Position numbers and translations under genes: made by a program
Assembly (NCBI GenBank): GCA_937890825.1
Contig: CALADS010000089.1
Coordinates: forward strand, 1 to 64,000
Reading direction: 5' to 3'
Source of the DNA: an uncultured Bacteroides sp.
GTDB lineage: Bacteria; Bacteroidota; Bacteroidia; Bacteroidales; Bacteroidaceae
Length of the DNA stretch: 64,000 bases
Part shown: piece after piece, positions 25,348 to 33,969 of the stretch
Layout of the letters: each line of letters begins with the position of its first letter
How positions within the stretch are numbered: the stretch's first letter is position 1
The notes under the pieces: generated by a model
What the model was told of the DNA's origin: nothing
Database searches by the model: none
The model's input: only the letters and a program-made list of their open reading frames with translations

Positions 25348-25454
25348 AGCTTTTTCTACAGATAGTCGAAAAAAAACGATTTCTTTGCAACCTTTGAATG
25401 ACGGAGTCCGTCTAATACACAAAAGAATGAATCACTCAATTAATTATATGCTTT

Positions 25455-26192
25455 ATGAAACATATCATCATGCTAATCGCAGCAAACTTGCTACTCTGCC
25501 TGCCTATGCAGGCCCAAAACCGTACCGTCACCCTCAAAAATAATCAGGGAGAAAAGTTGCAGGTTATCGAACTGCACGACACAGTGGTGAACGGAATACA
25601 AACCACCGACACACTCAGCATCACCACCTATGAAAACCCGCTTTCTGCGGATGGGGAAGAGAGGGAAGCTTCCAATATATTCTGGAACAAGATAACATAC
25701 AGCCAAAACCACCGGAACGACCACTTCAGTGAAACCTTGGTCAGTATCATCGCCATCATAGCCGTATTCGGTATGCCGGTATTTATTCTTTTCATTATCT
25801 TCTACTACCGCAACAAGCAGCGGAAAGCCAAATACAGGCTGGCAGAACAGATATTGGCCAGCGGACAACCCCTGCCGGAGAATTTCTTCAAAAACGAAAC
25901 CGGCAAAGACTTGCGCAGCAAAGGTATCAACAACATCTTTCTGGGATTGGGCCTCTTCATTTTCCTTTGGGCGATCACCGAATCTTTCGGAATGGGCAGC
26001 ATCGGACTGCTGATTATGCTGACCGGCATCGGGCAGGTAGTCATTTACCACAGTCAGCAGCCCTCATCAAAGTCACCTTTCATACACATAGAACGCAACC
26101 AGACCAATGGTAAAAAATCAGTCAAGATAGGCGGTATAGTCATCGACAACCAACAGAAAGAAGAAAGCAAAGAAGAAAGCAAAGAACAATGA
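25455..26192 (+). CDS. DUF6249 membrane protein
   Basis: The 245-residue protein has a signal peptide (cleavage near PMQAQ, about 21), an extracytoplasmic stretch, a membrane helix at about 95-118, and a basic segment YRNKQRKAKYRLAEQILASG followed by QPLPENFF. One or two more hydrophobic segments (158-195) and a Lys/Glu-rich tail complete it. The RKAKY..QPLPENFF part is typical of DUF6249 proteins, which are found beside ECF sigma factors in Bacteroides. Its stop overlaps the start of the sigma gene (ATGA at 26189-26192), so the two are made together. A role as membrane sensor or anchor in the sigma pathway is inferred. Confidence 0.75.
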   Translation: MKHIIMLIAANLLLCLPMQAQNRTVTLKNNQGEKLQVIELHDTVVNGIQTTDTLSITTYENPLSADGEEREASNIFWNKITYSQNHRNDHFSETLVSIIAIIAVFGMPVFILFIIFYYRNKQRKAKYRLAEQILASGQPLPENFFKNETGKDLRSKGINNIFLGLGLFIFLWAITESFGMGSIGLLIMLTGIGQVVIYHSQQPSSKSPFIHIERNQTNGKKSVKIGGIVIDNQQKEESKEESKEQ

Positions 26193-26731
26193 ACACACTG
26201 AACGACATAGCACTGGTAGCCCAAGTGGTAATCTTCCACAATAACAAGGCCTTCGACCAATTGGTCAGAAAATACCAGTCGCCCGTGCGCCGTTTCTTTT
26301 TGCATCTCACCTGTGGTGACACAGCTCTGAGCGACGATTTGGCTCAAGACACGTTCATCAAAGCCTATACTCACCTCAGCATGTTCAAGAATCTCTCCGG
26401 ATTCTCCACCTGGCTGTATCACATTGCTTATAACGTATTTTATGACTATCTTCGCAGCCGGAAAGAAACCGATGACATAGACACCCAATTGGTGGATAGC
26501 CAATGCTGTACACCGCCCAAGGACGTGGGACAACAAATGGATATCTACCAAGCACTGGGCACACTGAAAGAAATAGAGCGTACCTGCATCACACTTTTCT
26601 ATCTGGAAGATCAGAGCATAGAAAAAATTGCAGACATTACAGGATGCCCCATAGGAACGGTGAAAAGTCACCTATCCAGGGGGAAAAACAATTTAGCGAA
26701 TTATTTAAAAGACAACGGATATGCAAGATAA
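26189..26731 (+). CDS. ECF-type RNA polymerase sigma factor
   Basis: The 180-residue protein has sigma-70 region 2 at about 22-90 (FDQLVRKYQSPVRRFF, then DDLAQDTFIKAYTHL and FSTWLYHIAYNVFYDY). Region 4 lies at about 120-175 (IERTCITLFYLEDQSIEKIA, GCPIGTVKSHLSRGK). Regions 1.1 and 3 are absent, as expected for ECF factors. It would direct RNA polymerase to a stress or envelope regulon. It is coupled by overlaps to the DUF6249 gene upstream and to the DUF5056 gene downstream (11 bp), which probably encode its control partners. No classical FecR anti-sigma is present. Confidence 0.92.
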   Translation: MNTLNDIALVAQVVIFHNNKAFDQLVRKYQSPVRRFFLHLTCGDTALSDDLAQDTFIKAYTHLSMFKNLSGFSTWLYHIAYNVFYDYLRSRKETDDIDTQLVDSQCCTPPKDVGQQMDIYQALGTLKEIERTCITLFYLEDQSIEKIADITGCPIGTVKSHLSRGKNNLANYLKDNGYAR

Positions 26732-27050
26732 TAATGATAAATTAATACGGGATTTTCTTCAAGCTGGAAAACAAAGTATTGAAGACCGGGGATTCAGTAA
26801 CCGCGTAATGCAACAGTTGCCGGCTACAGAATCATGGCTGGCCAAATGCTGGACGTGGGGATGCCTGGCTTTGACAGCAGGGCTGTTCATACGGCTCAAC
26901 GGATTTGAACTGCTCTACGATGCCCTAAGGAATAGCATCTCAAGCTTCATACAACAGGAAGCAATATCACAACCCGATACCCATTCATTACTTGTGGCCG
27001 GTGCCGTGCTTCTGTGCTTATTATATAGAAAAATAGCATCAATGGCTTAA
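26721..27050 (+). CDS. DUF5056 membrane protein, possible anti-sigma factor
   Basis: The 109-residue protein begins with a polar cytoplasmic helix (MQDNNDKLIRDFLQAGKQ, then GFSNRVMQQLP) followed by two hydrophobic helices near 46-58 and 89-107. The N-terminal motif is typical of DUF5056 proteins, which in Bacteroides follow ECF sigma genes. The start lies inside the sigma gene, an 11-bp overlap in another frame. The arrangement, with a short cytoplasmic helix plus membrane anchor, is that of a small anti-sigma factor, but this has not been shown as far as I know. Confidence 0.75.
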   Translation: MQDNNDKLIRDFLQAGKQSIEDRGFSNRVMQQLPATESWLAKCWTWGCLALTAGLFIRLNGFELLYDALRNSISSFIQQEAISQPDTHSLLVAGAVLLCLLYRKIASMA

Positions 27051-27091
27051 AAAAGAAAAGTGAATAACTACCAAAATAGATGGATAATCAC

Positions 27092-27099
27092 TATCTTTG
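27092..27099 (+). promoter_or_regulatory. Promoter -7 element of the PLD gene
   Basis: TATCTTTG, an exact match to the commonest form of the Bacteroidota -7 element, 33 bp before the start codon. Confidence 0.6.
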
Positions 27100-27132
27100 C
27101 ACTCGCATAAAACTAAATAAAGGGAAAGAGTT

Positions 27133-28362
27133 TTGAAACATCTAGTAGTATTCATAGCATTATTCGTTATTTTAGGGAATATACATGCCCAATCATCCAG
27201 TGAAGAATTCGTAAAAAATTACCTGCAGGAGACCGGAGTACGCACAACCAGGCGTAATAAAGTATCTTTGCTGATGACAGGGCAGAAGAAATTCAACGAT
27301 TTGTTTGATGCCATACGCCAAGCAAAACATCACATACATTTGGAATACTTCAACTTCCGAAACGACTCCGTAGCCAATGCACTGTTCGACTTATTGGCAG
27401 AAAAAGCAGCAGAAGGAGTGGAGGTACGCGCCATGTTTGATGCTTTCGGCAACTGGTCGAATAACCAACCTCTGAAAAAGCAACACTTGAAAGCTATCCG
27501 GGCACGTGGCATCGAGCTGGTGAAGTTCGACCCCATTGCTTTTCCGTATATCAATCATGCCATTCATCGGGACCACCGCAAGATAGTAGTCATAGACGGT
27601 ACGGTAGGCTATACCGGGGGTATGAATATTGCCGACTACTATATTCATGGACTACCCAAAATAGGCAAATGGCGCGACATACATATGCGTATAGAAGGAG
27701 AAGCTGTGCGCTATCTACAAGGAATCTTCCTTACAATGTGGAACCGTGAAACAGGACAGCACATTGGCGGACCAGCGTATTTCCCGGCGCTACCTCCTAT
27801 ACCCGACAACGTAACCAAGGAAATAGCCATCGTAGATCGCACACCGAAAGAAACCTCCAAATCCATCAGCCATGCTTATGCGGCTTCTATCTACGCTGCA
27901 GAAAAAAGCATACAGATAGTAAACCCGTACTTTTTACCTACGAAATACATACGCAAAGCTATCAAAGCTGCCTTGAAAAAAGGTACTGAAGTAGAAATCA
28001 TGATTCCTGCTGTGGCCGATATTCCTTTCACACCGGATGCATCGTTCTATATAGCACATAAATTGATGAAAAAAGGGGCCAAGATTTATTTGTTCAACGA
28101 CGGATTCCATCACTCAAAAGTAATGATGGTGGACAAAGAGTTCTGTACGGTAGGCACAGCCAATCTGAACAGTAGAAGTCTGCGTTATGACTACGAAACC
28201 AATGCTTTTATCTTTTCTCCTGAAACTACACACCAACTGAATGCTATGTTTGAAGAAGATAAAAAGAATAGCATACAAATGACACCTGAACTTTGGAAAA
28301 AGAAATCGGGATGGAAAAAATTTGTAGGATGGTTTGGAAATCTGCTGACTCCGTTTCTATAG
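27133..28362 (+). CDS. Phospholipase D family protein, cardiolipin synthase-like
   Basis: The 409-residue protein has a signal peptide (about 1-20, NIHAQ) and two HKD motifs of the phospholipase D superfamily. The first is HRKIVVIDG near 146-154 and the second HSKVMMVDKE near 327-336, each followed by the usual GGMN or GTANLNSRS. Enzymes of this type join two phosphatidylglycerols into cardiolipin, and others are nucleases or phospholipases. The cleavable signal and absence of two N-terminal membrane helices differ from E. coli ClsA. The start codon is TTG (27133-27135), supported by the signal peptide that follows immediately and by AGGGAAAGAG upstream. No ATG fits. Confidence 0.85.
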   Translation: MKHLVVFIALFVILGNIHAQSSSEEFVKNYLQETGVRTTRRNKVSLLMTGQKKFNDLFDAIRQAKHHIHLEYFNFRNDSVANALFDLLAEKAAEGVEVRAMFDAFGNWSNNQPLKKQHLKAIRARGIELVKFDPIAFPYINHAIHRDHRKIVVIDGTVGYTGGMNIADYYIHGLPKIGKWRDIHMRIEGEAVRYLQGIFLTMWNRETGQHIGGPAYFPALPPIPDNVTKEIAIVDRTPKETSKSISHAYAASIYAAEKSIQIVNPYFLPTKYIRKAIKAALKKGTEVEIMIPAVADIPFTPDASFYIAHKLMKKGAKIYLFNDGFHHSKVMMVDKEFCTVGTANLNSRSLRYDYETNAFIFSPETTHQLNAMFEEDKKNSIQMTPELWKKKSGWKKFVGWFGNLLTPFL

Positions 28363-28377
28363 TTGAAACAAAAAGGC

Positions 28378-28385
28378 TACCTTTG
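28378..28385 (+). promoter_or_regulatory. Promoter -7 element of thyA-folA
   Basis: TACCTTTG lies 24 bp before the thyA start codon. Confidence 0.55.
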
Positions 28386-28408
28386 CAGATAAAAAATAAT
28401 CAGCCTCC

Positions 28409-29203
28409 ATGAAACAATATTTAGATTTACTGAACCGCGTACTGACCGAAGGAGTGGAAAAAAGCGACCGCACCGGTACGGGTACCATCAGCATTTTCGG
28501 CCATCAGATGCGCTTCAATCTGGATGAGGGATTCCCTTGTCTCACTACTAAAAAACTACATCTGAAATCTATCATCCATGAACTGCTGTGGTTTCTGAAA
28601 GGAGATACAAACATACAGTATCTACAGGAACATGGCGTACGCATTTGGAATGAATGGGCAGATGAAAAGGGTGACTTAGGACATATCTACGGATATCAAT
28701 GGCGTTCATGGCCGGATTATCAAGGAGGCTTCATAGACCAAATCAGTGAGGCTGTAAATACAATTCTACATAATCCCGATTCACGCAGAATTATTGTAAG
28801 TGCTTGGAATGTAGGCGATTTAAACAACATGAACCTACCTCCTTGCCACGCCTTTTTCCAATTCTACGTAGCAGACGGACGACTCAGTCTGCAACTCTAC
28901 CAACGGAGTGCAGATATCTTTCTAGGCGTACCGTTCAACATAGCATCCTACGCTTTGCTGCTGCAAATGATGGCACAGGTAACCGGACTTAAAGCAGGGG
29001 ATTTTATTCACACGCTGGGCGACGCACATATTTACCTGAACCACTTGGAACAAGTAAAACTGCAACTCACACGAGAGCCACGCCCGCTGCCGCAAATGAT
29101 TATCAATCCAGAGGTAAAAAACATCTTTGATTTTACTTACGAAGATTTCGAACTGCAGAACTATAACCCGCATCCGCACATTGCCGGAAAGGTGTCTGTA
29201 TAA
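28409..29203 (+). CDS. thyA: Thymidylate synthase
   Basis: The 264-residue enzyme has the same length as E. coli ThyA. It transfers and reduces a one-carbon unit from methylene-tetrahydrofolate to dUMP, giving dTMP and dihydrofolate. Visible landmarks are DRTGTGTISIFGHQMRF near the N-terminus, LLWFLKGDTNI, the catalytic Cys146 in LPPCHAFFQFYV, QRSADIFLGVPFNIASYALL, and the C-terminal HPHIAGKVSV that closes over the active site. The dihydrofolate reductase gene follows 27 bp downstream in the same operon, which recycles the dihydrofolate formed. This is a standard core gene. Confidence 0.97.
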   Translation: MKQYLDLLNRVLTEGVEKSDRTGTGTISIFGHQMRFNLDEGFPCLTTKKLHLKSIIHELLWFLKGDTNIQYLQEHGVRIWNEWADEKGDLGHIYGYQWRSWPDYQGGFIDQISEAVNTILHNPDSRRIIVSAWNVGDLNNMNLPPCHAFFQFYVADGRLSLQLYQRSADIFLGVPFNIASYALLLQMMAQVTGLKAGDFIHTLGDAHIYLNHLEQVKLQLTREPRPLPQMIINPEVKNIFDFTYEDFELQNYNPHPHIAGKVSV

Positions 29204-29230
29204 CTTCTTATCGATTAATATCTTAGCTGT

Positions 29231-29722
29231 ATGTCACTTCATATCATTGCTGCCATTGACCGAAACCGTGCTATCGGTTTCGAAAACAAACTTCTTTTCT
29301 GGCTACCCAACGACCTTAAGCGGTTCAAACAACTTACTACAGGACACACCATCATCATGGGAAGAAAAACATTTGAATCACTCCCTAAAGGTGCCTTGCC
29401 CAATCGCAGAAATATTGTTCTAAGCCGAACGAAAACTGCCTATGCCGGTACAGAAGTTTATACTTCTCTGGAGGAAGCTTTGGCACATTGCCATAGCCAT
29501 GAACAGATCTACATTATAGGTGGTTCCAGCCTCTATCAGCAGGCACTGCCGCTAGCCGATGAACTCTGCCTGACGGAAATCGACGCTGCCGCCCCACAGG
29601 CTGATGCTTACTTTCCCGAAATAGACTTAGATAAATGGCAAGAAAAAAGCAGGGATGCTCATCCTTCTGATGAAAAGCATCCCTGCCCCTATGCGTTTGT
29701 TGATTACGTCAAAATCGGATAA
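29231..29722 (+). CDS. folA: Dihydrofolate reductase
   Basis: The 163-residue enzyme reduces dihydrofolate to tetrahydrofolate with NADPH. It shows the family motifs IAAIDRNRAIGFENKLLFWL, PNDLKRFKQLTTGHTIIMGR, KTFESLP, and the nucleotide-binding YIIGGSSLY. It lies in an operon with thyA. Its stop (29720-29722) directly abuts the stop of the convergent Lrp gene. A perfect 10-bp inverted repeat (29649-29658 and 29677-29686, GCAGGGATGC) lies within its last codons and could form a hairpin in the transcript, though one such repeat is expected by chance in a window this size. Confidence 0.96.
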   Translation: MSLHIIAAIDRNRAIGFENKLLFWLPNDLKRFKQLTTGHTIIMGRKTFESLPKGALPNRRNIVLSRTKTAYAGTEVYTSLEEALAHCHSHEQIYIIGGSSLYQQALPLADELCLTEIDAAAPQADAYFPEIDLDKWQEKSRDAHPSDEKHPCPYAFVDYVKIG

Positions 29723-30202
29723 TCAATCTTCATCGTCGGTGTCGATGGCTATCGGCATCTGACGCTTGATAGCTTCATTAAAAGAAATCAAAGTTTCAGT
29801 ACGCGACAAACCCAACGGCTGCAATTTATCATGTATAATACTCAGCAAATGATGATTATTACGAGCATAGAGTTTGACGAACATATCGTATTTACCGGTT
29901 GTAAAATGACATTCCACTATTTCGGGAATGGCCTCTAAAGCTTTCATCACTTCGTCGAATGTAGCAGGGTCTTGTAAATAGATACCAATATATGCACAAG
30001 TTTCATAGCCAATCTTTTCCGGATCGATAATAAATTCAGAACCTTTTATTATACCCAAATTGGTCAATTTCTGTATGCGTTGATGAATTGCGGCTCCCGA
30101 CACATTACAAGCTCTGGCCACTTCCAAAAAAGGTATACGAGCATTGCCGGCAATCATCGTCAATATCTGCTCATCCAAACTATCCAATTGATGTTGTCCC
30201 AT
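29723..30202 (-). CDS. Lrp/AsnC family transcriptional regulator
   Basis: The 159-residue protein has an N-terminal AsnC-type helix-turn-helix (about 5-60: LDEQILTMIAGNARIPFLEV, then VSGAAIHQRIQKLTNLGII). A RAM ligand-binding domain covers 70-145 (AYIGIYLQD, VVECHFTTGKYDMFVKLYA-like strands). Lrp family proteins assemble into octamers or similar and respond to amino acids. This one has an acidic C-terminal tail (DTDDED). It has its own promoter on the minus strand and converges on folA with no gap. The ligand and targets are unknown. Confidence 0.9.
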   Translation of the reverse strand: MGQHQLDSLDEQILTMIAGNARIPFLEVARACNVSGAAIHQRIQKLTNLGIIKGSEFIIDPEKIGYETCAYIGIYLQDPATFDEVMKALEAIPEIVECHFTTGKYDMFVKLYARNNHHLLSIIHDKLQPLGLSRTETLISFNEAIKRQMPIAIDTDDED

Positions 30203-30260
30203 TTCCTAATTTAAATTAATAATAAATCTGAATACTAAAGCCTTTTTCATTTTGCAACTG

Positions 30261-30268
30261 CAAAGTTA
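30261..30268 (-). promoter_or_regulatory. Promoter -7 element of the Lrp gene
   Basis: TAACTTTG on the minus strand, 59 bp before the start codon at 30202. The leader between them is AT-rich. Confidence 0.55.
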
Positions 30269-30327
30269 GTCATTTTTCCATCAAGAAATAGGAGATTTAC
30301 AACTTTTTATACAAAAGAATGGATAAA

Positions 30328-30359
30328 ATTGCAGATAAAAAAGAAATATTATATCTTTG
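30328..30359 (+). promoter_or_regulatory. Promoter of the M64 peptidase gene
   Basis: ATTG (30328-30331) and TATCTTTG (30352-30359) are 20 bp apart, one mismatch from consensus. The start codon is 25 bp downstream. Confidence 0.6.
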
Positions 30360-30383
30360 TGAAAACTATAATGTGTTCGTACC

Positions 30384-31676
30384 ATGAATAAATATACATT
30401 ACTCATAGTCTTCATAGCTCTATCAGTTTGCATGCAAGCACAGAATTTTACAGACTATTTTTCCAACCATACGTTACGATTGGATTACCTTTTCACCGGT
30501 AATGCTGACAGACAGGAAATCTGCCTGGATGAATTATCGCAGCTACCAGGGTGGGCAGGAAGAAAACACCATTTGGACGAACTGCCTCTTCACGGAAACG
30601 GACAAATCATAGTAAAAGACGAGAATAGCAAAAAAGTAATTTATAAAACATCCTTTTCCTCATTATTTCAAGAATGGCTGGAAACGGATGAAGCTAAAGT
30701 TTCTACCAGAGGATTTGAAAACACCTTTCTGGTGCCTTTTCCTACACATCCTGCAGAAATAGAGGTGATTCTTTACGACTCTCGACGGAATATACGCACC
30801 CAAATGACTCATCGTATTGACCCTAAAGATGTCTTAATACATAAAAAAGGCTATACACACATTACTCCACATAAATACCTGCTGAAAAGTAAAACCGGAG
30901 ATGTATCAACTTGCATTGATGTAGCTATTCTGGCAGAAGGATACCGGAAAGATGAGATGCATATTTTTGAAGCAGATGCAAAAAAGGCCTGTGAAAGCTT
31001 GTTGAATCATGCCCCCTTCTCTGCCATGAAAGAAAAGGGCGGGATAAATATCATAGCTGTATTCAGCCCTTCAGAAGATAGCGGAGTGAGCGTTCCTCGA
31101 CTGAATGCCTGGAAAAACACAGCTTTCAATTCACACTTCAGCACGTTCTATTCAGACAGATACCTCACAACTTCCAGACTTAAGGCTGTACACGATGCAC
31201 TGGCAGGAATTCCTTACGAACACATCATTATCCTGGCAAATACAGAAGAGTACGGAGGTGGAGGCATCTATAACTCGTATACGTTGACCACAGCGCATCA
31301 CCCACTCTTCCAGCAGGTAGTAGTACATGAATTTGGTCATAGCTTTGCCGGACTAGCCGATGAATATTTTTATGACAATGATGTCATGACAGATACGTAT
31401 CCACTTGATGTAGAGCCTTGGGAACAAAACATAACCACACAAATCTGCTTCTCCCAAAAATGGAAAGATATGATAGCCCCCACTACACCAGTACCCACTA
31501 ATCCTGCAGATAGTGAAAAATATGCAGTAGGCTTATTCGAAGGTGGCGGATATTCAGCTAAAGGGATTTATCGCCCGGCAAACGATTGCCGGATGAGAAC
31601 CAATGAATATCCTGCATTCTGCCCCGTATGCCAACGGGCTATACAGCGTGTCATTGATTTTTATACCAAACCATAA
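30384..31676 (+). CDS. M64-family (IgA peptidase-like) metalloprotease, secreted
   Basis: The 430-residue protein has a signal peptide (about 1-19, VCMQAQ), a beta-rich N-terminal domain of about 130 residues, and a peptidase M64 catalytic domain. The zinc-binding motif HEFGHSFAGLADEY has H315, E316 and H319, with the glycine and the following Asp as in metzincins. The family is named after an IgA-cleaving enzyme of a Clostridium species, but in Bacteroides its substrates are not known to me. A position in the periplasm or on the cell surface is likely. The acetyltransferase gene follows after 11 bp. Confidence 0.88.
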   Translation: MNKYTLLIVFIALSVCMQAQNFTDYFSNHTLRLDYLFTGNADRQEICLDELSQLPGWAGRKHHLDELPLHGNGQIIVKDENSKKVIYKTSFSSLFQEWLETDEAKVSTRGFENTFLVPFPTHPAEIEVILYDSRRNIRTQMTHRIDPKDVLIHKKGYTHITPHKYLLKSKTGDVSTCIDVAILAEGYRKDEMHIFEADAKKACESLLNHAPFSAMKEKGGINIIAVFSPSEDSGVSVPRLNAWKNTAFNSHFSTFYSDRYLTTSRLKAVHDALAGIPYEHIIILANTEEYGGGGIYNSYTLTTAHHPLFQQVVVHEFGHSFAGLADEYFYDNDVMTDTYPLDVEPWEQNITTQICFSQKWKDMIAPTTPVPTNPADSEKYAVGLFEGGGYSAKGIYRPANDCRMRTNEYPAFCPVCQRAIQRVIDFYTKP

Positions 31677-31687
31677 ACTAAAATGTT

Positions 31688-32221
31688 ATGATTAAATTTC
31701 AACGCATTACTACAAGCGACAAAGAATTATATCAGTTCATGGAACAATTAATGGTGGAGTCTTTTCCACCTGAAGAATATCGCACACTAGAGGAGCTGAG
31801 AGAATATACAGATAAGAAAGGACATTTCTATAATAATGTTGTACTAGAGAATGAAATTCCTATCGGTCTGCTCACCTACTGGCAGTTGGATGGCTTCTAT
31901 TATTTTGAACATTTTGCCATTTCTCCGAAACGTAGAAACGGTGGTATCGGACAGCGCACCCTGCGACAACTATGCCAAGAATTACCTCTTCCCATAATAT
32001 TGGAAGTAGAATTACCCAATGAAGAAATGGCTCAACGAAGAATACACTTCTATGAACGACAGGATTTCAAATTATGGAATAAAGACTATCTCCAACCACC
32101 TTACAAGAAAGGAGACAACTATCTGCCGCTTCTTTTAATGGCTTACGGTAATCTCAATCCCGACACAGATTATGAGCGAATAAAAAAAGCCATCTACAAA
32201 GAAGTATACAACGCTGAATAA
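31688..32221 (+). CDS. GNAT-family N-acetyltransferase
   Basis: The 177-residue protein has a GNAT fold. There is an N-terminal strand-helix region (about 1-60), a central FYYFEHFAISPKRRNGGIGQ with the acetyl-CoA-binding R/K-x-x-G-x-G loop (RNGGIG) at about 85-90, then VELPNEEMAQRRIHFYERQ and a final strand. It moves an acetyl group from acetyl-CoA to an amine, but the acceptor cannot be inferred. It follows the M64 peptidase gene with an 11-bp gap and is closed by a strong terminator. Confidence 0.87.
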   Translation: MIKFQRITTSDKELYQFMEQLMVESFPPEEYRTLEELREYTDKKGHFYNNVVLENEIPIGLLTYWQLDGFYYFEHFAISPKRRNGGIGQRTLRQLCQELPLPIILEVELPNEEMAQRRIHFYERQDFKLWNKDYLQPPYKKGDNYLPLLLMAYGNLNPDTDYERIKKAIYKEVYNAE

Positions 32222-32256
32222 TTTTTAAAACAACTTCTTTATAACGACCTGAATTA

Positions 32257-32296
32257 CATCCGGCAATGATCTCAACGATATTGCCGGATGTTTTTT
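32257..32296 (+). terminator. Rho-independent terminator after the acetyltransferase gene
   Basis: CATCCGGCAAT and ATTGCCGGATG form a perfect 11-bp stem around a 12-nt loop, followed by six T. Confidence 0.92.
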
Positions 32297-32319
32297 ATAC
32301 ATATACCTCACATGAAAAC

Positions 32320-32360
32320 AAAAAGAAAGGTCAACTGGAAACTATCCAACTGACCTTTCT
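32320..32360 (-). terminator. Terminator of the ExbB/ExbD operon
   Basis: On the minus strand AGAAAGGTCA pairs with TGACCTTTCT (32324-32333 and 32351-32360), with an inner TGGA/TCCA helix, and a T-rich tract follows. Confidence 0.85.
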
Positions 32361-32383
32361 TAATATTTGCTATAACTAACTAC

Positions 32384-32848
32384 TTACTGACGCGGAGCAG
32401 CAGAATAGTTAATCTTCAATGCATATGCTTTACGAAGTGCTTCTTTGATATCTGTTACAATACCCATCTTCGTATCTTGGTCCACTTTCAGAGAAACCGT
32501 CATCAAAGGCTGATCTGATTCCTTCATGCTGGCACGTTCACCATTCACGAAGTCATAAATTTCAGAAACCTCAGCATAGCTATCGTTCAACTGAATGCGG
32601 CTTTCGCTACCTAATTTCTTACGAAATTCTGCAGTCGGCTTACCTACATAGATAAACGTAACCAACGATTTCTTTTCCAGTTTTTCCAACTCAGTACCTT
32701 GCGGAACCTTAAACTCAACCTTTAAAGTAACCTCACGCATAGTTGTTACAATCATGAAGAAGAACAACAATGTAAAGATAAGGTCAGGCAGAGAAGAAGT
32801 ATTCAACGCAGGCATTTCGCGTTTACCTGTTTTATTAAATTTTCCCAT
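32384..32848 (-). CDS. exbD: ExbD/TolR-type biopolymer transport protein
   Basis: The 154-residue protein has a short cytoplasmic N-terminus (KREMPALNTSSLPDLIF), one membrane helix at about 24-42 containing the conserved Asp of the proton channel (SLPDLIFTLLFFFMIV), and a periplasmic domain. ExbD works with ExbB to use the proton gradient to energise TonB. It is the last of a four-gene operon. The preceding ExbD gene overlaps it by one base (TAATG). Two ExbD proteins in one operon is usual for Bacteroidota. Confidence 0.9.
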   Translation of the reverse strand: MGKFNKTGKREMPALNTSSLPDLIFTLLFFFMIVTTMREVTLKVEFKVPQGTELEKLEKKSLVTFIYVGKPTAEFRKKLGSESRIQLNDSYAEVSEIYDFVNGERASMKESDQPLMTVSLKVDQDTKMGIVTDIKEALRKAYALKINYSAAPRQ

Positions 32849-33438
32849 TACTTCTTATCTCCATACTTTTTAGGTTCTGCCTCAGAGATTACCTGAGGAT
32901 AAATTTTACGAACTGCCTTTTGTTGGTCTTCATCCAAATCAGCATAATTTTTGCCCCACTTTTCTTGAGCCAACTCATTACGCAACTCATTATAAGCTGC
33001 TACCAACTCATTCTGTACAGCAATATATGCTTTATAAGAAGAACCACGGTCGCAACGCAAAGAGATTACATGTTTTTTAGTAATCTGTACCGATCCGAAG
33101 AATTCCACTTCTTCTGTTACCTTTTCAGGCAAAGTTTCTTCGTTATTCGGATTGGCAATAAATTCCTTTGCTCTTTCACGTAGTTGTTCTACATTCAGAT
33201 AGTCATTTCCAACCATCAACGCATCTTGAAAGTTCAAGAAGATAGGCAATACATTGCGCTCTTTCAACTTGATATCCTCTTTTTTCTGTTCATCCTGCGG
33301 CGGCTCGGGCAAACGACGTGCCAAACCACGGTCAGTATCCATAGAAGTAGTAATCAAGAAGAAAATCAGCAACAAGAAAGCAATATCCGCCGTTGAGCTG
33401 GAGTTGATATCGGGAACTTTTCTTTTTCCTTTTGCCAT
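32848..33438 (-). CDS. exbD: ExbD/TolR-type biopolymer transport protein (longer paralogue)
   Basis: The 196-residue protein has the N-terminal KRKVPDINSSSTADIAFLLL with the channel Asp at the start of the membrane helix (about 17-36). A long periplasmic domain with two charged insertions follows (PEPPQDEQKKEDIKLKERN near 45-65, and a C-terminal RKIYPQVISEAEPKKYGDKK). It forms, with the shorter ExbD downstream and the ExbB upstream, the motor that drives TonB. In this window a TonB protein is encoded at 37648-38340. Its stop overlaps the next start by one base. Confidence 0.9.
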   Translation of the reverse strand: MAKGKRKVPDINSSSTADIAFLLLIFFLITTSMDTDRGLARRLPEPPQDEQKKEDIKLKERNVLPIFLNFQDALMVGNDYLNVEQLRERAKEFIANPNNEETLPEKVTEEVEFFGSVQITKKHVISLRCDRGSSYKAYIAVQNELVAAYNELRNELAQEKWGKNYADLDEDQQKAVRKIYPQVISEAEPKKYGDKK

Positions 33439-33478
33439 TTTAAAAACTCTTTTAATTGAGAGAAATTATCTCAACTGG

Positions 33479-33964
33479 TTATGAAATTTTCTTCTTAATT
33501 CCACCTAAAATCATTGCTACCAATGTAGCACCTAAGAGGAAATAAATAGTGTAAAGGAACATATCTGTAACTTTCAACCAGAAAGGAACGTTATCTGCTC
33601 CGTCATAACCCGGAATATTCAGCGGTTTGTCGCTACCCATAGACCAAGCTACAACCATTACAACTACTAAAAGAACTACACCCAAAAGGGATTTCAAAGC
33701 AGCAACCGGATTATCCTTCAGTGCGGTTCCGAATTGGAACAAGAAACCAACAACAGTTGCTACGATAGCGATACCCAGCAATGCATACACCAGGTAAAGC
33801 AACGTGTCTGTATTAGCAGGCTGCCACATTTCAGGATCCACACCCATCAAGACAGCTTCGCCTTGCGCATCTCCACCGAAGAAGAAGAGACCTAAAACCA
33901 CCAAGATAATGGCCAGGAGCGCATACAGCACGTAATATGATACTTTATATGATAACTTAGCCAT
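33479..33964 (-). CDS. Conserved membrane protein of the ExbB/ExbD operon
   Basis: The 161-residue protein has four hydrophobic helices near 9-29, 54-76, 88-108 and 132-155 and no catalytic motif. It lies between ExbB (5-bp gap) and the first ExbD (40 bp), in an order that recurs in Bacteroidota, so it is probably an accessory part of the motor. It is not related in sequence to ExbB itself. The function is not known to me. Confidence 0.8.
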   Translation of the reverse strand: MAKLSYKVSYYVLYALLAIILVVLGLFFFGGDAQGEAVLMGVDPEMWQPANTDTLLYLVYALLGIAIVATVVGFLFQFGTALKDNPVAALKSLLGVVLLVVVMVVAWSMGSDKPLNIPGYDGADNVPFWLKVTDMFLYTIYFLLGATLVAMILGGIKKKIS

Positions 33965-33969
33965 TTTTC

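Noticed and set aside
29649..29686. Perfect 10-bp inverted repeat inside the end of folA
   Set aside because: With an 18-nt loop, about one such repeat is expected by chance in 64 kb. It encodes normal protein and has no T run after it.
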